Notes under the pieces: generated by a model
Told to the model about the DNA's origin: nothing
The model's database searches: none
The model's input: the letters and a program-made list of their open reading frames with translations, nothing else
Position numbers and translations under genes: made by a program
Part shown: piece after piece, positions 52,077 to 61,147 of the stretch
Layout: every line of letters starts with the position of its first letter
How positions within the stretch are numbered: the stretch's first letter is position 1
Assembly: GCA_964633285.1 (NCBI GenBank)
Contig: CAZWGA010000002.1
Location: 147,232-211,231, forward strand
Source: 20CM-2-55-15 sp964633285
Lineage (GTDB): Bacteria > Acidobacteriota > Terriglobia > 20CM-2-55-15
Reading direction: 5' to 3'
Length of the DNA stretch: 64,000 nucleotides

Positions 52077-52874
52077 TTATGACTGCAGCAGGAGCTCATT
52101 CCCACGTTCGGTCGAACTCCTGGGGCCCCGCGTCACAACGTCCACTACATTCCGAACATACTGCTCGTCCGAGAGGTCACTCACAGCCTCTTCGGGAAAA
52201 TCGACTATCGCGCGAAAATGCGACGCCAGCCGTCCGAACAGTTCCACTCGCGCTACAGGTTCAAACTCATCGCGGCGAAGTATCGCGTGAACCGCGGTTG
52301 CCGCTTCAGCCGGAGAAACCCGCTGGCGCAAGCGTGCCGCGAGATGGGGATAGTGGCGAAGCGAATTGAATTTTCCCATCAGCAGTTGATCCAGATTGGG
52401 CTCTTCAATCGCGGGAGTCCGGATAACCACGGTGTTCGCGGCAACGTCGCCCAGGCGCTGGCACTTCGATGTGAATGCGCACGCAGCGCCTCCCACGAAA
52501 TAAAACCCCGGAAGGATGTCAACGAACCGGAGCAGATTGCGAGTCATGATCTGGTCGAACTGCAATCGCAGGCCTTCCGCATCCACAACTCGCAGCCGCA
52601 GCAGTTTTTTCCCGATCGTTTGTCCGCGCCAGACCCATTCGAAAAAAATGCCATAACCAAAACTGATGATGAAATACGCCAGTGTGAGGGCCGTGCCGGC
52701 AATGTTCGGATGGATCAGGCCGAGCAGTTCAACGATGGTTCCCACACTGGACATCAGCACGGTGATACAGATGAAGTCCAGGCCCCAGGCCAGAAAGCGC
52801 ACCACCGGCCCGGCCAGCAATTGCGAGAAGACGATTCCTTCCGGCGTCTTAATCAGCAGCGCGCCGGACTTCAT
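52077..52874 (-). CDS. RDD family membrane protein
   Basis: The start MKSGALLIKTPEGIVFSQLLAG is set by the four-base overlap (52871-52874) with the SpoIIM gene stop. The ~265-residue product has an RDD domain: FLAWGLDFICITVLMSS (the Arg-Asp-Asp-like helix), a second and third membrane segment, and RGQTIGKKLLRLRVVD. The soluble C-terminal part contains many Arg and a long acidic region. It is the last gene of the MoxR-type operon. Confidence 0.88.
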   Translation of the reverse strand: MKSGALLIKTPEGIVFSQLLAGPVVRFLAWGLDFICITVLMSSVGTIVELLGLIHPNIAGTALTLAYFIISFGYGIFFEWVWRGQTIGKKLLRLRVVDAEGLRLQFDQIMTRNLLRFVDILPGFYFVGGAACAFTSKCQRLGDVAANTVVIRTPAIEEPNLDQLLMGKFNSLRHYPHLAARLRQRVSPAEAATAVHAILRRDEFEPVARVELFGRLASHFRAIVDFPEEAVSDLSDEQYVRNVVDVVTRGPRSSTERGNELLLQS

Positions 52875-53854
52875 CGTCCCGACCTCGACAGATACAACCA
52901 GAGCAAGCTCAATTCGATGGTTCCAAAAATAATCTTTGCCGAATAAGGGATGACCGGCTCGTGATACTGCGAAAGGAACGCCTCGACGAAGCCCGCCCAC
53001 ACCAGCAGCAATGCAAAGCCGAACGTCAGCGTGATGACGTCGCGCGACACTTCGCGCAAGCGCATCGTGAAGGGAACGCGGTTCCCCCATCCAATCAGGC
53101 CCACAGCGAGCAACAAGCCTGCCTGCCCCGCGATGAGAATCGCCGGAATCTCAATGACGCCGTGAGGCATGAGCCAGCCCAGCAGGAACTTCATCTGACC
53201 GTCGCCGATGTAGTCCGTCGAAATAGCGCCCAGGGCGATGCCGTTATAGAAGAGAAGCATGATCGTGCCCACACCCCATGTCATTCCCAGCGCAAGAGTG
53301 AAAATAGAAACCTGTATGTTGTGGGTCATTAGAAATGCGGAAAACGAGGATCGATGTCCCGCCAAACGATCTTCTGTTCGCGTTTCTTCCTCCCGCACCC
53401 GCTCGCTGGGCCGCAACTGATCATGCCCAAACGGCATCGTCACATGGCGTGACTCCGGATCAAACGCCGTGGCGAAACTGCCGAAGGCACACCCCGCAAT
53501 AGTGATCGCCAGTGAAAAATAAAACATGCGGACATGACGCCGGAATGTCTGCGGCAAGGTCTGGAAAAACCATTTCAGCGGAAATACTTTTCGGCGTTTC
53601 TCACGAGTCTCATGGATCTCTCCGTATCCGCGCGCGACAAGGTTTTCCAGGTACCGGCGGGTTTCAGGTTCGGATGAAAACGTGGTCAGCTTCGCCAGGT
53701 CCGCTGCCGCGCGTTCGTAGAGTTCATGAAAACGATCTAGGTCTTTCAGGCTCAGCCGCAGATCCGGCTCATCTTCGAATCGCCGAAGCATGGTGTCGAG
53801 TTCGCTCCAGCACGGCCGCTCGGACGCGATGAAGCGCTGAAGATCTATAATCAA
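52871..53854 (-). CDS. Stage II sporulation protein M-like membrane protein
   Basis: The 327-residue product has a soluble N-terminal helix region (RFIASERPCWSELDTMLRRFEDEPD, RFHELYERAAADLAKL) and then four to five membrane segments, with NIQVSIFTLALGMTWGVGTIMLLFYNGIALG and LLGWLMPHGVIEIPAILIAGQAG, the SpoIIM signature. In non-sporulating bacteria this family goes with MoxR and DUF58 genes. Overlaps its neighbours by four bases on both sides. Confidence 0.9.
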   Translation of the reverse strand: MIIDLQRFIASERPCWSELDTMLRRFEDEPDLRLSLKDLDRFHELYERAAADLAKLTTFSSEPETRRYLENLVARGYGEIHETREKRRKVFPLKWFFQTLPQTFRRHVRMFYFSLAITIAGCAFGSFATAFDPESRHVTMPFGHDQLRPSERVREEETRTEDRLAGHRSSFSAFLMTHNIQVSIFTLALGMTWGVGTIMLLFYNGIALGAISTDYIGDGQMKFLLGWLMPHGVIEIPAILIAGQAGLLLAVGLIGWGNRVPFTMRLREVSRDVITLTFGFALLLVWAGFVEAFLSQYHEPVIPYSAKIIFGTIELSLLWLYLSRSGR

Positions 53855-55176
53855 ATCAATTGCCTCTGTTTGATGTCCAAATACTGTGAAATCAGTTCAG
53901 CGCTGAGACGTTCGTTGTCGAGCTGCGCAAAGCGTACTCCCCTTCTTTGCAGCGTCTTTTCCAATTGAAGCAGTTTCTGCCACCGCATGTGACCGCCCAG
54001 GCGGTGATACAAATCGTCAACCGACTCGACATTGGGCTCGGTGAACATGGGAGCCGTCAGCGGCTGACGAATCATGTTGACCAGGAGCAGATGCTGGCGC
54101 CGAATCCATTCCACATTGCGAACAAAGCTTTCCGCCAGGACAGGATCATCCAGCGACGTCAGAAAAATGATCAACGCGCGACGCCGCAATCGAAGCCGGA
54201 TAAAAGTGCAAAGCTCGTCGAAGTCCGGTGAAATGGCTTCGGGTTGGAGCGCATAGAGAGCATCGCGGCAGGCGCTGTAGTGTGTCTTTCCGTTTTTCGC
54301 GCGAACAAAACTCTGAACCTTGTCCGTCAACGTTATGAGGCCGAAGAGGTCTCCCTGCTGTTCCGCAGCGAGTCCGAGAACGAGAGCGGCCGTGATGAGT
54401 CTTTCAAGCAGTGTGACGCCTGAAGCGGATTCTCTTGCCGACAGCCGGGATGCATCGATGACGGCATAGACTTCCTGCGTTCGTTCAAGCTGAAATACTT
54501 TCGTGATCGGCTTTCCCCGCCGCGCCGTCGCTTTCCAGTGAATCTCATCGTAGCTGTCGCCGGGAACGTACTCCCGAAGCTTTTCAAAGTCACGGCCCTT
54601 CCCGATCTGGCGAACCGCGTGGACTCCGAACATTCCGCGATTCAACAGAAATGCAGCGACGCGTTTTCGTTCCGTCATGAGGTTCGGGTAAACACGAATC
54701 TCGGACTGAACAGGCACTTGTTTTCGCGCCGACCAGAAGCCGAGCGCGGAATGGCCTTCGAGATAGATGGATCGAACGGCATAGCTCCCACGTTTCACGG
54801 CTGTGCATGTCCAGGCGAAGTGCGACCACTGCAGGTCCTCGGGGATCCTGATGTCCATCTCTTCCTCGGACACGGCAATCTCCTGCGGCAAATCGATGGC
54901 CATTCGCAGCGACCTCGCCTTTCCAAGTTGATTGCGAATCCGAACCTCCAGTTTGCCTTCGCGATCCTTGGATACTCGCACCACCGGCGGAAGCTCCACA
55001 CCGATTCCTTCCAGGCTCCGCTGCGAGCCCGCAGCGTCCACCAGAACCGCCATGACAAACGTGCCAACAATAAACAAACAGATGAATGCAGATCCCGGCA
55101 CCGCGGCCGCGAGCAAAGAGAGCGGCAACGTGACAATGGCAAACGAAGACAACAGACGTGAACGGGGAACGATCAT
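53851..55176 (-). CDS. DUF58 domain-containing protein
   Basis: The 441-residue product has two N-terminal membrane helices (LLSSFAIVTLPLSLLAAAVPG, FIVGTFVMAVLV-like), a middle strand-rich part, and the DUF58 core with REYVPGDSYDEIHWKATARRGKPITK and the following VYAVIDASRLS von-Willebrand-like segment. Such proteins work with MoxR ATPases, perhaps in complex assembly. It starts seven bases after the MoxR stop. Confidence 0.93.
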   Translation of the reverse strand: MIVPRSRLLSSFAIVTLPLSLLAAAVPGSAFICLFIVGTFVMAVLVDAAGSQRSLEGIGVELPPVVRVSKDREGKLEVRIRNQLGKARSLRMAIDLPQEIAVSEEEMDIRIPEDLQWSHFAWTCTAVKRGSYAVRSIYLEGHSALGFWSARKQVPVQSEIRVYPNLMTERKRVAAFLLNRGMFGVHAVRQIGKGRDFEKLREYVPGDSYDEIHWKATARRGKPITKVFQLERTQEVYAVIDASRLSARESASGVTLLERLITAALVLGLAAEQQGDLFGLITLTDKVQSFVRAKNGKTHYSACRDALYALQPEAISPDFDELCTFIRLRLRRRALIIFLTSLDDPVLAESFVRNVEWIRRQHLLLVNMIRQPLTAPMFTEPNVESVDDLYHRLGGHMRWQKLLQLEKTLQRRGVRFAQLDNERLSAELISQYLDIKQRQLI

Positions 55177-55183
55177 CTTCTTG

Positions 55184-56143
55184 TTATCTCGGTACCGTCA
55201 CCTGCAGCAACACCTGTTCGATGACTTCGGCCACCGACAATCCTTCAATTTCAAATTCCGGACGCAGAATCAGCCGATGTTCAAGGACCGGCGATGCCAT
55301 GGCCTTCACATCGTCCGGCGTGACGAAGTCGCGGCCGGAAATCGCCGCATTCGCGCGCGACGCCATGATCAGCGCCTGCGTTGCGCGCGGACCGGCGCCG
55401 ACCAGAACGCTTTCGTGCTCGCGAGTCGCCCGCACGACGTCGACCAGATACCCGATGAGTTCCTCGCGGATAACGATATCCACCAGCACGCCGCGAAGCA
55501 CGGCAAGATCCTCCGCGCCGATCACCGGGCGAACAGCACCTTTCGACAGCAACGTCTCCGGCGCTTCGCTCGTCATCGTGCGCTGGGCAAGCGTGAGTTC
55601 TTCGCTTCGATCCGGCGCTTTCATGGAAATCTTGAGCATGAAGCGATCTTTCTGCGCTTCCGGCAACGGATATGTTCCTTCGTATTCAATCGGGTTCTGG
55701 GTCGCAAACACCGTGAAGTTCGCGGGAAGCAGATGCGTTTCACGGTCGATCGTCACGGCGCGCTCCTGCATCGCCTGCAGCAGTGCGGACTGAGTCTTCG
55801 CGGGCGCCCGGTTGATTTCATCAGCGAGAAGAAACGACGTAAAGATCGGACCGCGAATCAGGGAAAACTCGCCGCGTTGAAGATTGAAGATGTTCGTTCC
55901 TGTAATGTCGGCCGGCATGAGATCCGGCGTGAATTGAATTCGCGCGAACTCGCAGCCGAGCACGGCGGCCAGCGTCCGCACGAGCAGCGTTTTGGCAACG
56001 CCGGGCACACCTTCAATCAACCCGTGATTCCCGGTAAAAATGGCGATCAGAGCCTTGTCGACAACATCCTGTTGGCCGATGATCACCTTGCCCGTCTCGT
56101 GCCGCGCGGCAGTTAGAACTTCTTTGAGTTTTTCGATATTCAT
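55184..56143 (-). CDS. MoxR family AAA+ ATPase
   Basis: The 319 residues show the full MoxR pattern: IGQQDVVDKALIAIFTGNHGLIEGVPGVAKT (Walker A), FARIQFTPDLMPADITGTNIF, FTSFLLADEINRAPAKTQSALLQAMQE (Walker B), TVFATQNPIEYEGTYPLPEAQKDRF and the sensor-2 region. It acts as a chaperone-like ATPase, usually to activate partner complexes with the DUF58 protein. ATGA-type overlap with the DUF4350 gene. Confidence 0.95.
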   Translation of the reverse strand: MNIEKLKEVLTAARHETGKVIIGQQDVVDKALIAIFTGNHGLIEGVPGVAKTLLVRTLAAVLGCEFARIQFTPDLMPADITGTNIFNLQRGEFSLIRGPIFTSFLLADEINRAPAKTQSALLQAMQERAVTIDRETHLLPANFTVFATQNPIEYEGTYPLPEAQKDRFMLKISMKAPDRSEELTLAQRTMTSEAPETLLSKGAVRPVIGAEDLAVLRGVLVDIVIREELIGYLVDVVRATREHESVLVGAGPRATQALIMASRANAAISGRDFVTPDDVKAMASPVLEHRLILRPEFEIEGLSVAEVIEQVLLQVTVPR

Positions 56144-57321
56144 TTCGCTCTTTCATGAAGAATTTTGGAAATCCTTCGGTAGCTGTTCACTGGCTTCCGT
56201 TCCTTAACCGGCAGGGATTGTTCGGCCTCAAACATCGCCTGAGCCTGATGTAAACGCGTTGCGGAATAACTGCCAGGTGAAGTTGAAGCCTTCCACTCTG
56301 TAAAGCAGGCCGTAAATATGTCGCGTGACGGAATACTGCGGCGAAGTAAATTAATGAAGCCCGACGTCGCATCCTTTCCCGCAATGACGTTTCCGGACCG
56401 AAAACCTTCCCGGGCCGGCAGGAGGCTCACGGAATTCTTCCAGACGAAAAGCGCAGCCAGACCGGCGAGCGCCGCGGCAAACCAATGCAGGCGGTAACGG
56501 CGCATCAGGGTTGCAACGCCGGGACTTTCCGTGACTCCCAAATGGGCTTCATCAAAAACGACGGCGCGGTTCGGACCGATGAGCCATGCCAGTAAATCGG
56601 CGTGACGATCCCGCTGCATGGCCTCATTACTGAGAAAATAGGAATCCGTCGCGATCACAACGGCGCCGCGGCCGAATCGGCGCTCAACCATTACAGCGCC
56701 GGATCCGCGGGAGTAAATCGGTTTCCAATCCGCGGTCACGTTCGTCAGGATAATTCCGCTGTGCCAGTCCAGAGTTTGCGGCAGCGCCAGACCGCTCTGA
56801 TTTTCCACAGAAACCGGTAAGTATTCGCCCTGCTGTTGCTCGAGGTCCACAACTTCAAAGTCAATTCCCCATCGCTCGCGGCGCGGCGTGGGTTTCGGCT
56901 TTTCCTCCTTGCCGGATTGCCGATTCTGTTCGAGGGACTCCCGCCAGGCGGGCGGCTTGTTCGCAACGGGATACATGGTCACGACAAGGCGGCCGCCGTT
57001 CGAGACGAAACGCTCCATCTCGACGAGCGTTTGCTCCGCCAACAACCGCCACTCTCCAATCGGCGCCGCGATATGCAGATAGGTCGTTCCGGTTCCTTCC
57101 GGCAAAAGATTCTGAGTCGAGTAGTCTCTCTCAACCGCGACCCCGCGAAGCTTCTCCAGGCTTTCATACAAGGCCATCACTCCGAGCGGATCGGCTCGAA
57201 GCGAAGAATAGGCCGGATAAACATCGCCTGTTTCAAACCTCTGTTCGAACAGCCAGACGAATCCTGCGATGAGAACTCCGGCAGCCGCAATCAGGAAGAA
57301 AGGGGCAACATAACGTTTCAT
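56140..57321 (-). CDS. DUF4350 domain membrane protein
   Basis: The 393-residue product has an N-terminal membrane helix (PFFLIAAAGVLIAGFVWLF), a long soluble part with a DUF4350-type start (YPAYSSLRADPLGVMALYESLEKL, then a GRRFGRGAVVIATDSYFLSNEAM-like segment and VVFDEAHLG), a second membrane helix (RLHWFAAALAGLAALFVW), and a helical C-terminus. It sits between the DUF4129 and MoxR genes, its usual place. Confidence 0.9.
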   Translation of the reverse strand: MKRYVAPFFLIAAAGVLIAGFVWLFEQRFETGDVYPAYSSLRADPLGVMALYESLEKLRGVAVERDYSTQNLLPEGTGTTYLHIAAPIGEWRLLAEQTLVEMERFVSNGGRLVVTMYPVANKPPAWRESLEQNRQSGKEEKPKPTPRRERWGIDFEVVDLEQQQGEYLPVSVENQSGLALPQTLDWHSGIILTNVTADWKPIYSRGSGAVMVERRFGRGAVVIATDSYFLSNEAMQRDRHADLLAWLIGPNRAVVFDEAHLGVTESPGVATLMRRYRLHWFAAALAGLAALFVWKNSVSLLPAREGFRSGNVIAGKDATSGFINLLRRSIPSRDIFTACFTEWKASTSPGSYSATRLHQAQAMFEAEQSLPVKERKPVNSYRRISKILHERAK

Positions 57322-58949
57322 ATCGCGTTCCTGATCTTGTCCACATTTGCGGCGAACTGCCGCACGCTGTCGCCATTAACTTCGTGCATGCCGTACCAGA
57401 TGCTTTCGAACACGGACAGATTCTCCCCGAACACCGGCAGCAATTCGCCCCTCCCGTGGCCGCGGCGCCGCAATTCCTTTTCATAATCGCGATTGGATTT
57501 GAACCGCGCGATGCTGATCAGATTGTGTTGCGCCAGATGCGCAAGGGTTGCGAGGTAGAACGCGCGCATGGCGAGCCGGAATTCGCCTTCTTCCAGAAGC
57601 TGCCGCGCGAGTCTTGTCCAGCCGTCTTCGGGCAACTGATCCGCGCTCACGCTTTCATCGCGCACGTCGGGCGCCTCATGCGCTGTGAGGGGTTGAACGG
57701 TGATCGTGGCCGAACGCCTCCGGCCACGCCAGACACGAACGAGAAAAACAGCGAAGACCGAAACCACGGCGGCTAACAGACCATAAAGGAGGAGCGAGGA
57801 AGATGCCCAGCCGAGACCCGGCAAGCGGCCCCGGCCCGCATCGCTCGAATCGATAATTCGACGGATGACATCAGCGAACCAGCGAATCACAGTCCTGACA
57901 ACGTTTCGCGCCATGGATCCGATCCTGCCGAAAAAACGCGCGATGACGCCTTCCTCGCGCGCTTCCGTTTCCGCAATGGGTTGGCGCGGCAATCGCCAGG
58001 CGTACTTGCGTCCATGAATCACTTCATCGATTCGATGATTAAGTTCTTCGGCAGAAACCGGCGGCGCCGGTTGGGGCGCGGCTCCGATGCGCCCGGCGGC
58101 CAGAAGAATCGCGATCAGAACAACTGACGCAAGCCGGCGCAGCGGAATCGCAAATCGCTTCAGGTCCGCCTTCAGGTCCTCGCCTGACTGCAGAGATTCG
58201 CCATAGAAACACCTCAAGGCGTAAACCGTCTTCACGAGCGGATCCATCGTGAGATACGTCAGGACAATCATTGCGGCGAAGAAAGTCGAGTTCATCATCG
58301 CGAGTGTGCTTTGAGTGAAAATACTCTCCACACCAAACAACGTCTTGAGCAATCCGGGAAGAGAAATGGCGACAAGGACCCAGTTGAGAAAGACAACAAT
58401 TCCAAACGCACTCGCAATGCCGATGACCAGGTGATTCTGCCAGGGCCACAGCAATGATTGTTTCGACGCCCGCTTTGTCAGATCCGAAACACTGCTCAGG
58501 CTCAATCCTCCCAGTGCAGTCACATTCTGGTAAAAAGCGAAAACCCAGCCAAATGGAAGAGTGACAATGAGCGCAATGGGAATGATGAAGAGTCCGGATG
58601 GCTGAATCACCGCCTGAAAGAGAAGAATGCGGGCGTAGTCCCGCAAGTCATATCGCGGTTTTTCTTCGGCCGCAAGATGGGCGCGCACGCGTCGCGCAAA
58701 CAGCGCCTGACAGAATTTCATCAGGATGAACAACGCGGTAACGGCAAGCGAGGTTTCGGCGAGGTGCTGGCCCGCGTAAGGGCTCCGGCTCATGTCGGCC
58801 CAGAAGTAGAGCAAACCCAGCGCGAATGGGATTGTTCCCAGATAGTAGATCGCCAGCGTCGCGCTCCCGGTAAGCCGCAGCACGTGCGTCGCTTCTTCAA
58901 TCAGCTCGATGGCGGTTTTGCCAGTCACCGCGCGCGCCGGACGCTTCAT
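57318..58949 (-). CDS. Multi-helix membrane protein with C-terminal DUF4129 domain
   Basis: The start MKRPARAV is set by the four-base overlap with the B-box gene (58946-58949). The N-terminal half has about six membrane segments (TLAIYYLGTIPFALGLLYFW and others). After a further membrane helix (LLLYGLLAAVVSVFAVFLVRVW), the C-terminal ~130 residues are the DUF4129 type: LARQLLEEGEFRLAMRAFYLATLAHLAQHNLISIARFKSNRDYEKELRRRG. Length 543 residues. It is thought to belong to MoxR-associated envelope machinery; function unknown. Confidence 0.85.
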   Translation of the reverse strand: MKRPARAVTGKTAIELIEEATHVLRLTGSATLAIYYLGTIPFALGLLYFWADMSRSPYAGQHLAETSLAVTALFILMKFCQALFARRVRAHLAAEEKPRYDLRDYARILLFQAVIQPSGLFIIPIALIVTLPFGWVFAFYQNVTALGGLSLSSVSDLTKRASKQSLLWPWQNHLVIGIASAFGIVVFLNWVLVAISLPGLLKTLFGVESIFTQSTLAMMNSTFFAAMIVLTYLTMDPLVKTVYALRCFYGESLQSGEDLKADLKRFAIPLRRLASVVLIAILLAAGRIGAAPQPAPPVSAEELNHRIDEVIHGRKYAWRLPRQPIAETEAREEGVIARFFGRIGSMARNVVRTVIRWFADVIRRIIDSSDAGRGRLPGLGWASSSLLLYGLLAAVVSVFAVFLVRVWRGRRRSATITVQPLTAHEAPDVRDESVSADQLPEDGWTRLARQLLEEGEFRLAMRAFYLATLAHLAQHNLISIARFKSNRDYEKELRRRGHGRGELLPVFGENLSVFESIWYGMHEVNGDSVRQFAANVDKIRNAI

Positions 58950-59272
58950 GGCCGATCGACCCATAGAACATTCCACATCGAGGTTTCATGAAAAGCGTCC
59001 GGCAGCCGCGAGAGAGTTTCGCCCAGCAGAAAGAAAAAGAACCAGGCCACAAAGATTCCGCAGACACATTGAATGACTCGAACAGCCCCCGAGAACGTGC
59101 GGCGTTTTGTGAACGGTACCCTGGTTATCTTTCGGAGGCAGGAAGCGCAAATGATTCGGTCGTCGTGCTCGGTGACACATTCCCTGCAAAAGTATTGTTT
59201 GCACTCCGGACAACGAGCCACCGCTTCGCGCGCCGTGTGACGGGAACAACGCAGGTGAGCAAGTTCAGACAT
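58946..59272 (-). CDS. B-box-type zinc-finger membrane protein
   Basis: The 108-residue product has eight metal-binding residues in the B-box order: LRCSRHTAREAVARCPECKQYFCRECVTEHDDRIICASCL, followed by one membrane helix (VIQCVCGIFVAWFFFFLLG). It may recruit partners to the membrane in the same operon. Four-base overlap with the DUF4129 gene. Confidence 0.85.
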   Translation of the reverse strand: MSELAHLRCSRHTAREAVARCPECKQYFCRECVTEHDDRIICASCLRKITRVPFTKRRTFSGAVRVIQCVCGIFVAWFFFFLLGETLSRLPDAFHETSMWNVLWVDRP

Positions 59273-59276
59273 TCAT

Positions 59277-59864
59277 CTACGACAGGTTCAATGGGCCCGT
59301 GGCAACACGCGGCGTGGCGGTGGCGGCGGCCGCCGCAGCCACCTTCGTTAGTTCCCCCAAGCCCATCGAGATTTGTTCGGGCGTCAGGCTTCCCTGTGCG
59401 CTGGCGATAAGCGGCCGAATGCGTTCGATAAATCGATGCGCACGCCGCATCCGGTTCAGTGGCGGGAGCTGGTCCACCTGCACGGCAGTCCGTATGTAAC
59501 ACACGCAAGTCGGACCCAGAGCAGAGTTGATCAGCATCGGTATCAGGAAGATGACTAACCATGGAATAGAACTGGTCCCTGCCGTGGCCAGGTTGCCCGA
59601 CAGGCTGAAGACCAGGATGAACGTGATCAACATGGCCGTCCCCAGAATCAAGTTCCAGATGAACCGCTGCCTGGTCTGACGAATCGTAAACGCCTGAATA
59701 TCCCGAAAGTAAAATCGTTTGTACTCTTCGACGACGCGGTTGGAGTCAATGCTCAGGATGTGGTCTTTGGCGAGCCACAGGCTTGATCGCGTGCCGAGAG
59801 CCGTTACCAGGCCTTTGCTGCGCGCACGCCATCGAGTAATCCGTCGATATTCCTTTTCAGCCAT
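59277..59864 (-). CDS. Membrane protein of unknown function
   Basis: The 195-residue product has a soluble N-terminal PH-like stretch (SSLWLAKDHILSIDSNRVVEEYKRFYFRDIQAFTIRQT), two membrane helices (FIWNLILGTAMLITFILVFSL and the WLVIFLIPMLINSAL segment), and a C-terminal helical tail. It begins 2 bases after the upstream gene and ends 4 bases before the B-box gene. No family name. Confidence 0.75.
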   Translation of the reverse strand: MAEKEYRRITRWRARSKGLVTALGTRSSLWLAKDHILSIDSNRVVEEYKRFYFRDIQAFTIRQTRQRFIWNLILGTAMLITFILVFSLSGNLATAGTSSIPWLVIFLIPMLINSALGPTCVCYIRTAVQVDQLPPLNRMRRAHRFIERIRPLIASAQGSLTPEQISMGLGELTKVAAAAAATATPRVATGPLNLS

Positions 59865-59866
59865 AT

Positions 59867-60472
59867 TTAATCGGGGCCCAGGCCTCGGATCGTGGTCACC
59901 CAGATATAGATAAAAAATGCCCAGGCGCCCATCTCGATTATCGCGATTGTCATCGCAATCAAAAACCGGGCGCGCGTTCTGCGCACGATGCTCAGCGGCG
60001 CATTCCGATAAACGATCGATACGATGAGCGCAGCCGGAGCCGTGATCAATGTAAAGACCCAGAAGACCAGCGTAACCACGGGAAGCACCGCCAACATCAA
60101 GGCAATGCTGTCATATAAAGTCCGGCGATTCTCGAGACTCCTGATCTTCCCTTTGGTCCTTCCGGTTTCCAGACAGGACGGGCAGAAATGTTCGCCGTTC
60201 AATTCACAATCACACAGAGAGCATAAAAATCTGCCGCACCCGTGACAAGGCAACACGGCCTTTTTGTTGGCATGATAAAAACATGTGGCCTCACCTTCGA
60301 CGAGCAGCAGCTCGCCGGCCGCGCCGGGCGCATTTTCGCGGAAGAGAGCCGGAAACACTTCGACTTCCAGCAAATCGGAACATCCGTTACACGGCGCCAA
60401 TCTGTATTGATTGAGAGCAGATTCGAGAACCGGAGTATGACAGCGTGGACATTCAATACGTGAACCGGTCAT
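59867..60472 (-). CDS. Zinc-ribbon membrane protein
   Basis: The 201-residue product has a first CxxC pair (IECPRCHTPVLE), a second C..C pair (APCNGCSDLLE), and a later Cys/His cluster (CFYHANKKAVLPCHGCGRFLCSLCDCELNGEHFCPSCLE) similar to a B-box. Membrane segments follow (LMLAVLPVVTLVFWVFTLI and two more). It begins three bases after the RDD gene. Three of the first four genes of this operon contain zinc ligands. Confidence 0.8.
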   Translation of the reverse strand: MTGSRIECPRCHTPVLESALNQYRLAPCNGCSDLLEVEVFPALFRENAPGAAGELLLVEGEATCFYHANKKAVLPCHGCGRFLCSLCDCELNGEHFCPSCLETGRTKGKIRSLENRRTLYDSIALMLAVLPVVTLVFWVFTLITAPAALIVSIVYRNAPLSIVRRTRARFLIAMTIAIIEMGAWAFFIYIWVTTIRGLGPD

Positions 60473-60475
60473 CGG

Positions 60476-61069
60476 CTATTCCATCACGACGCGCGTATTG
60501 CAAATGCGATCGTGAAGCGCGCGCCCCTCGACATCAAAGGCGGCCATCAGGTAACCGATCAGAAGAATCACGCCACTGATGATTTTCGCCAGATGGCGAG
60601 CCAGGGCGCGAAGATATGAAATCCGGTTTCCTTCAGGCGTGACGACATGAATCTTGAAAGCCATCTTGCCGAGCGTTGCGCCGAATCTGCCGATGAAAAA
60701 CGTTTCATAAACAGCACCCACCACAAACCCGATGACCTGCTGCAGGACAATCGTGGTCAGAGGCCTTTGCGCAAACCCGAAGACCTGCCAGACCGTTAAA
60801 TTCATAAAGACGGCTTCAATGATCACCAGCACCAAAGACGTTCCAACCCCGTCGATTAGTATTGCTCCCCACCGCCGCCAGAATCCCGCGTATCTCAGCT
60901 TGCCTGTGGAAAGCAGAGCGCCTTCGGCAAGCTTTTGCATGAACACGGGCTTGCACTTTGCGCACACAAATGCGCCCCCATGCCGGATCATATCGTCGGT
61001 GGAAAAAGAGCCGCCGCATTCCGAGCAATACGCGCGAGTATCGGGATCGAGTACAGTATTCGTTTCCAT
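60476..61069 (-). CDS. RDD family membrane protein with N-terminal zinc ribbon
   Basis: From METNTVLDPDTRAYCSECGG, the 197-residue product has a short zinc ribbon (YCSECGG...FVCAKCKP) and then an RDD domain: YAGFWRRWGAILIDGVGTSLVLVI, IGRFGATLGKMAFKIHVV and ISGVILLIGYLMAAFDVEGRALHDRICNTRVV. It is the first gene of the operon. Its start is 78 bases from the divergent BTAD regulator start, so the two promoters share this space. A frame back to 61453 runs into that gene and is not used. Confidence 0.9.
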   Translation of the reverse strand: METNTVLDPDTRAYCSECGGSFSTDDMIRHGGAFVCAKCKPVFMQKLAEGALLSTGKLRYAGFWRRWGAILIDGVGTSLVLVIIEAVFMNLTVWQVFGFAQRPLTTIVLQQVIGFVVGAVYETFFIGRFGATLGKMAFKIHVVTPEGNRISYLRALARHLAKIISGVILLIGYLMAAFDVEGRALHDRICNTRVVME

Positions 61070-61147
61070 AGGTCCTGGACCAGAGAGCAGGCACCGTTCT
61101 GCCACAAGTGCAGGGTGGAGGCAAATGATTTCTCCCGAAGAACGCAA

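Noticed and set aside
54932..56116. Plus-strand open frame of 394 codons opposite the MoxR and DUF58 genes
   Set aside because: It is His/Arg/Asn-rich with no motif, and MoxR is unmistakable on the other strand.
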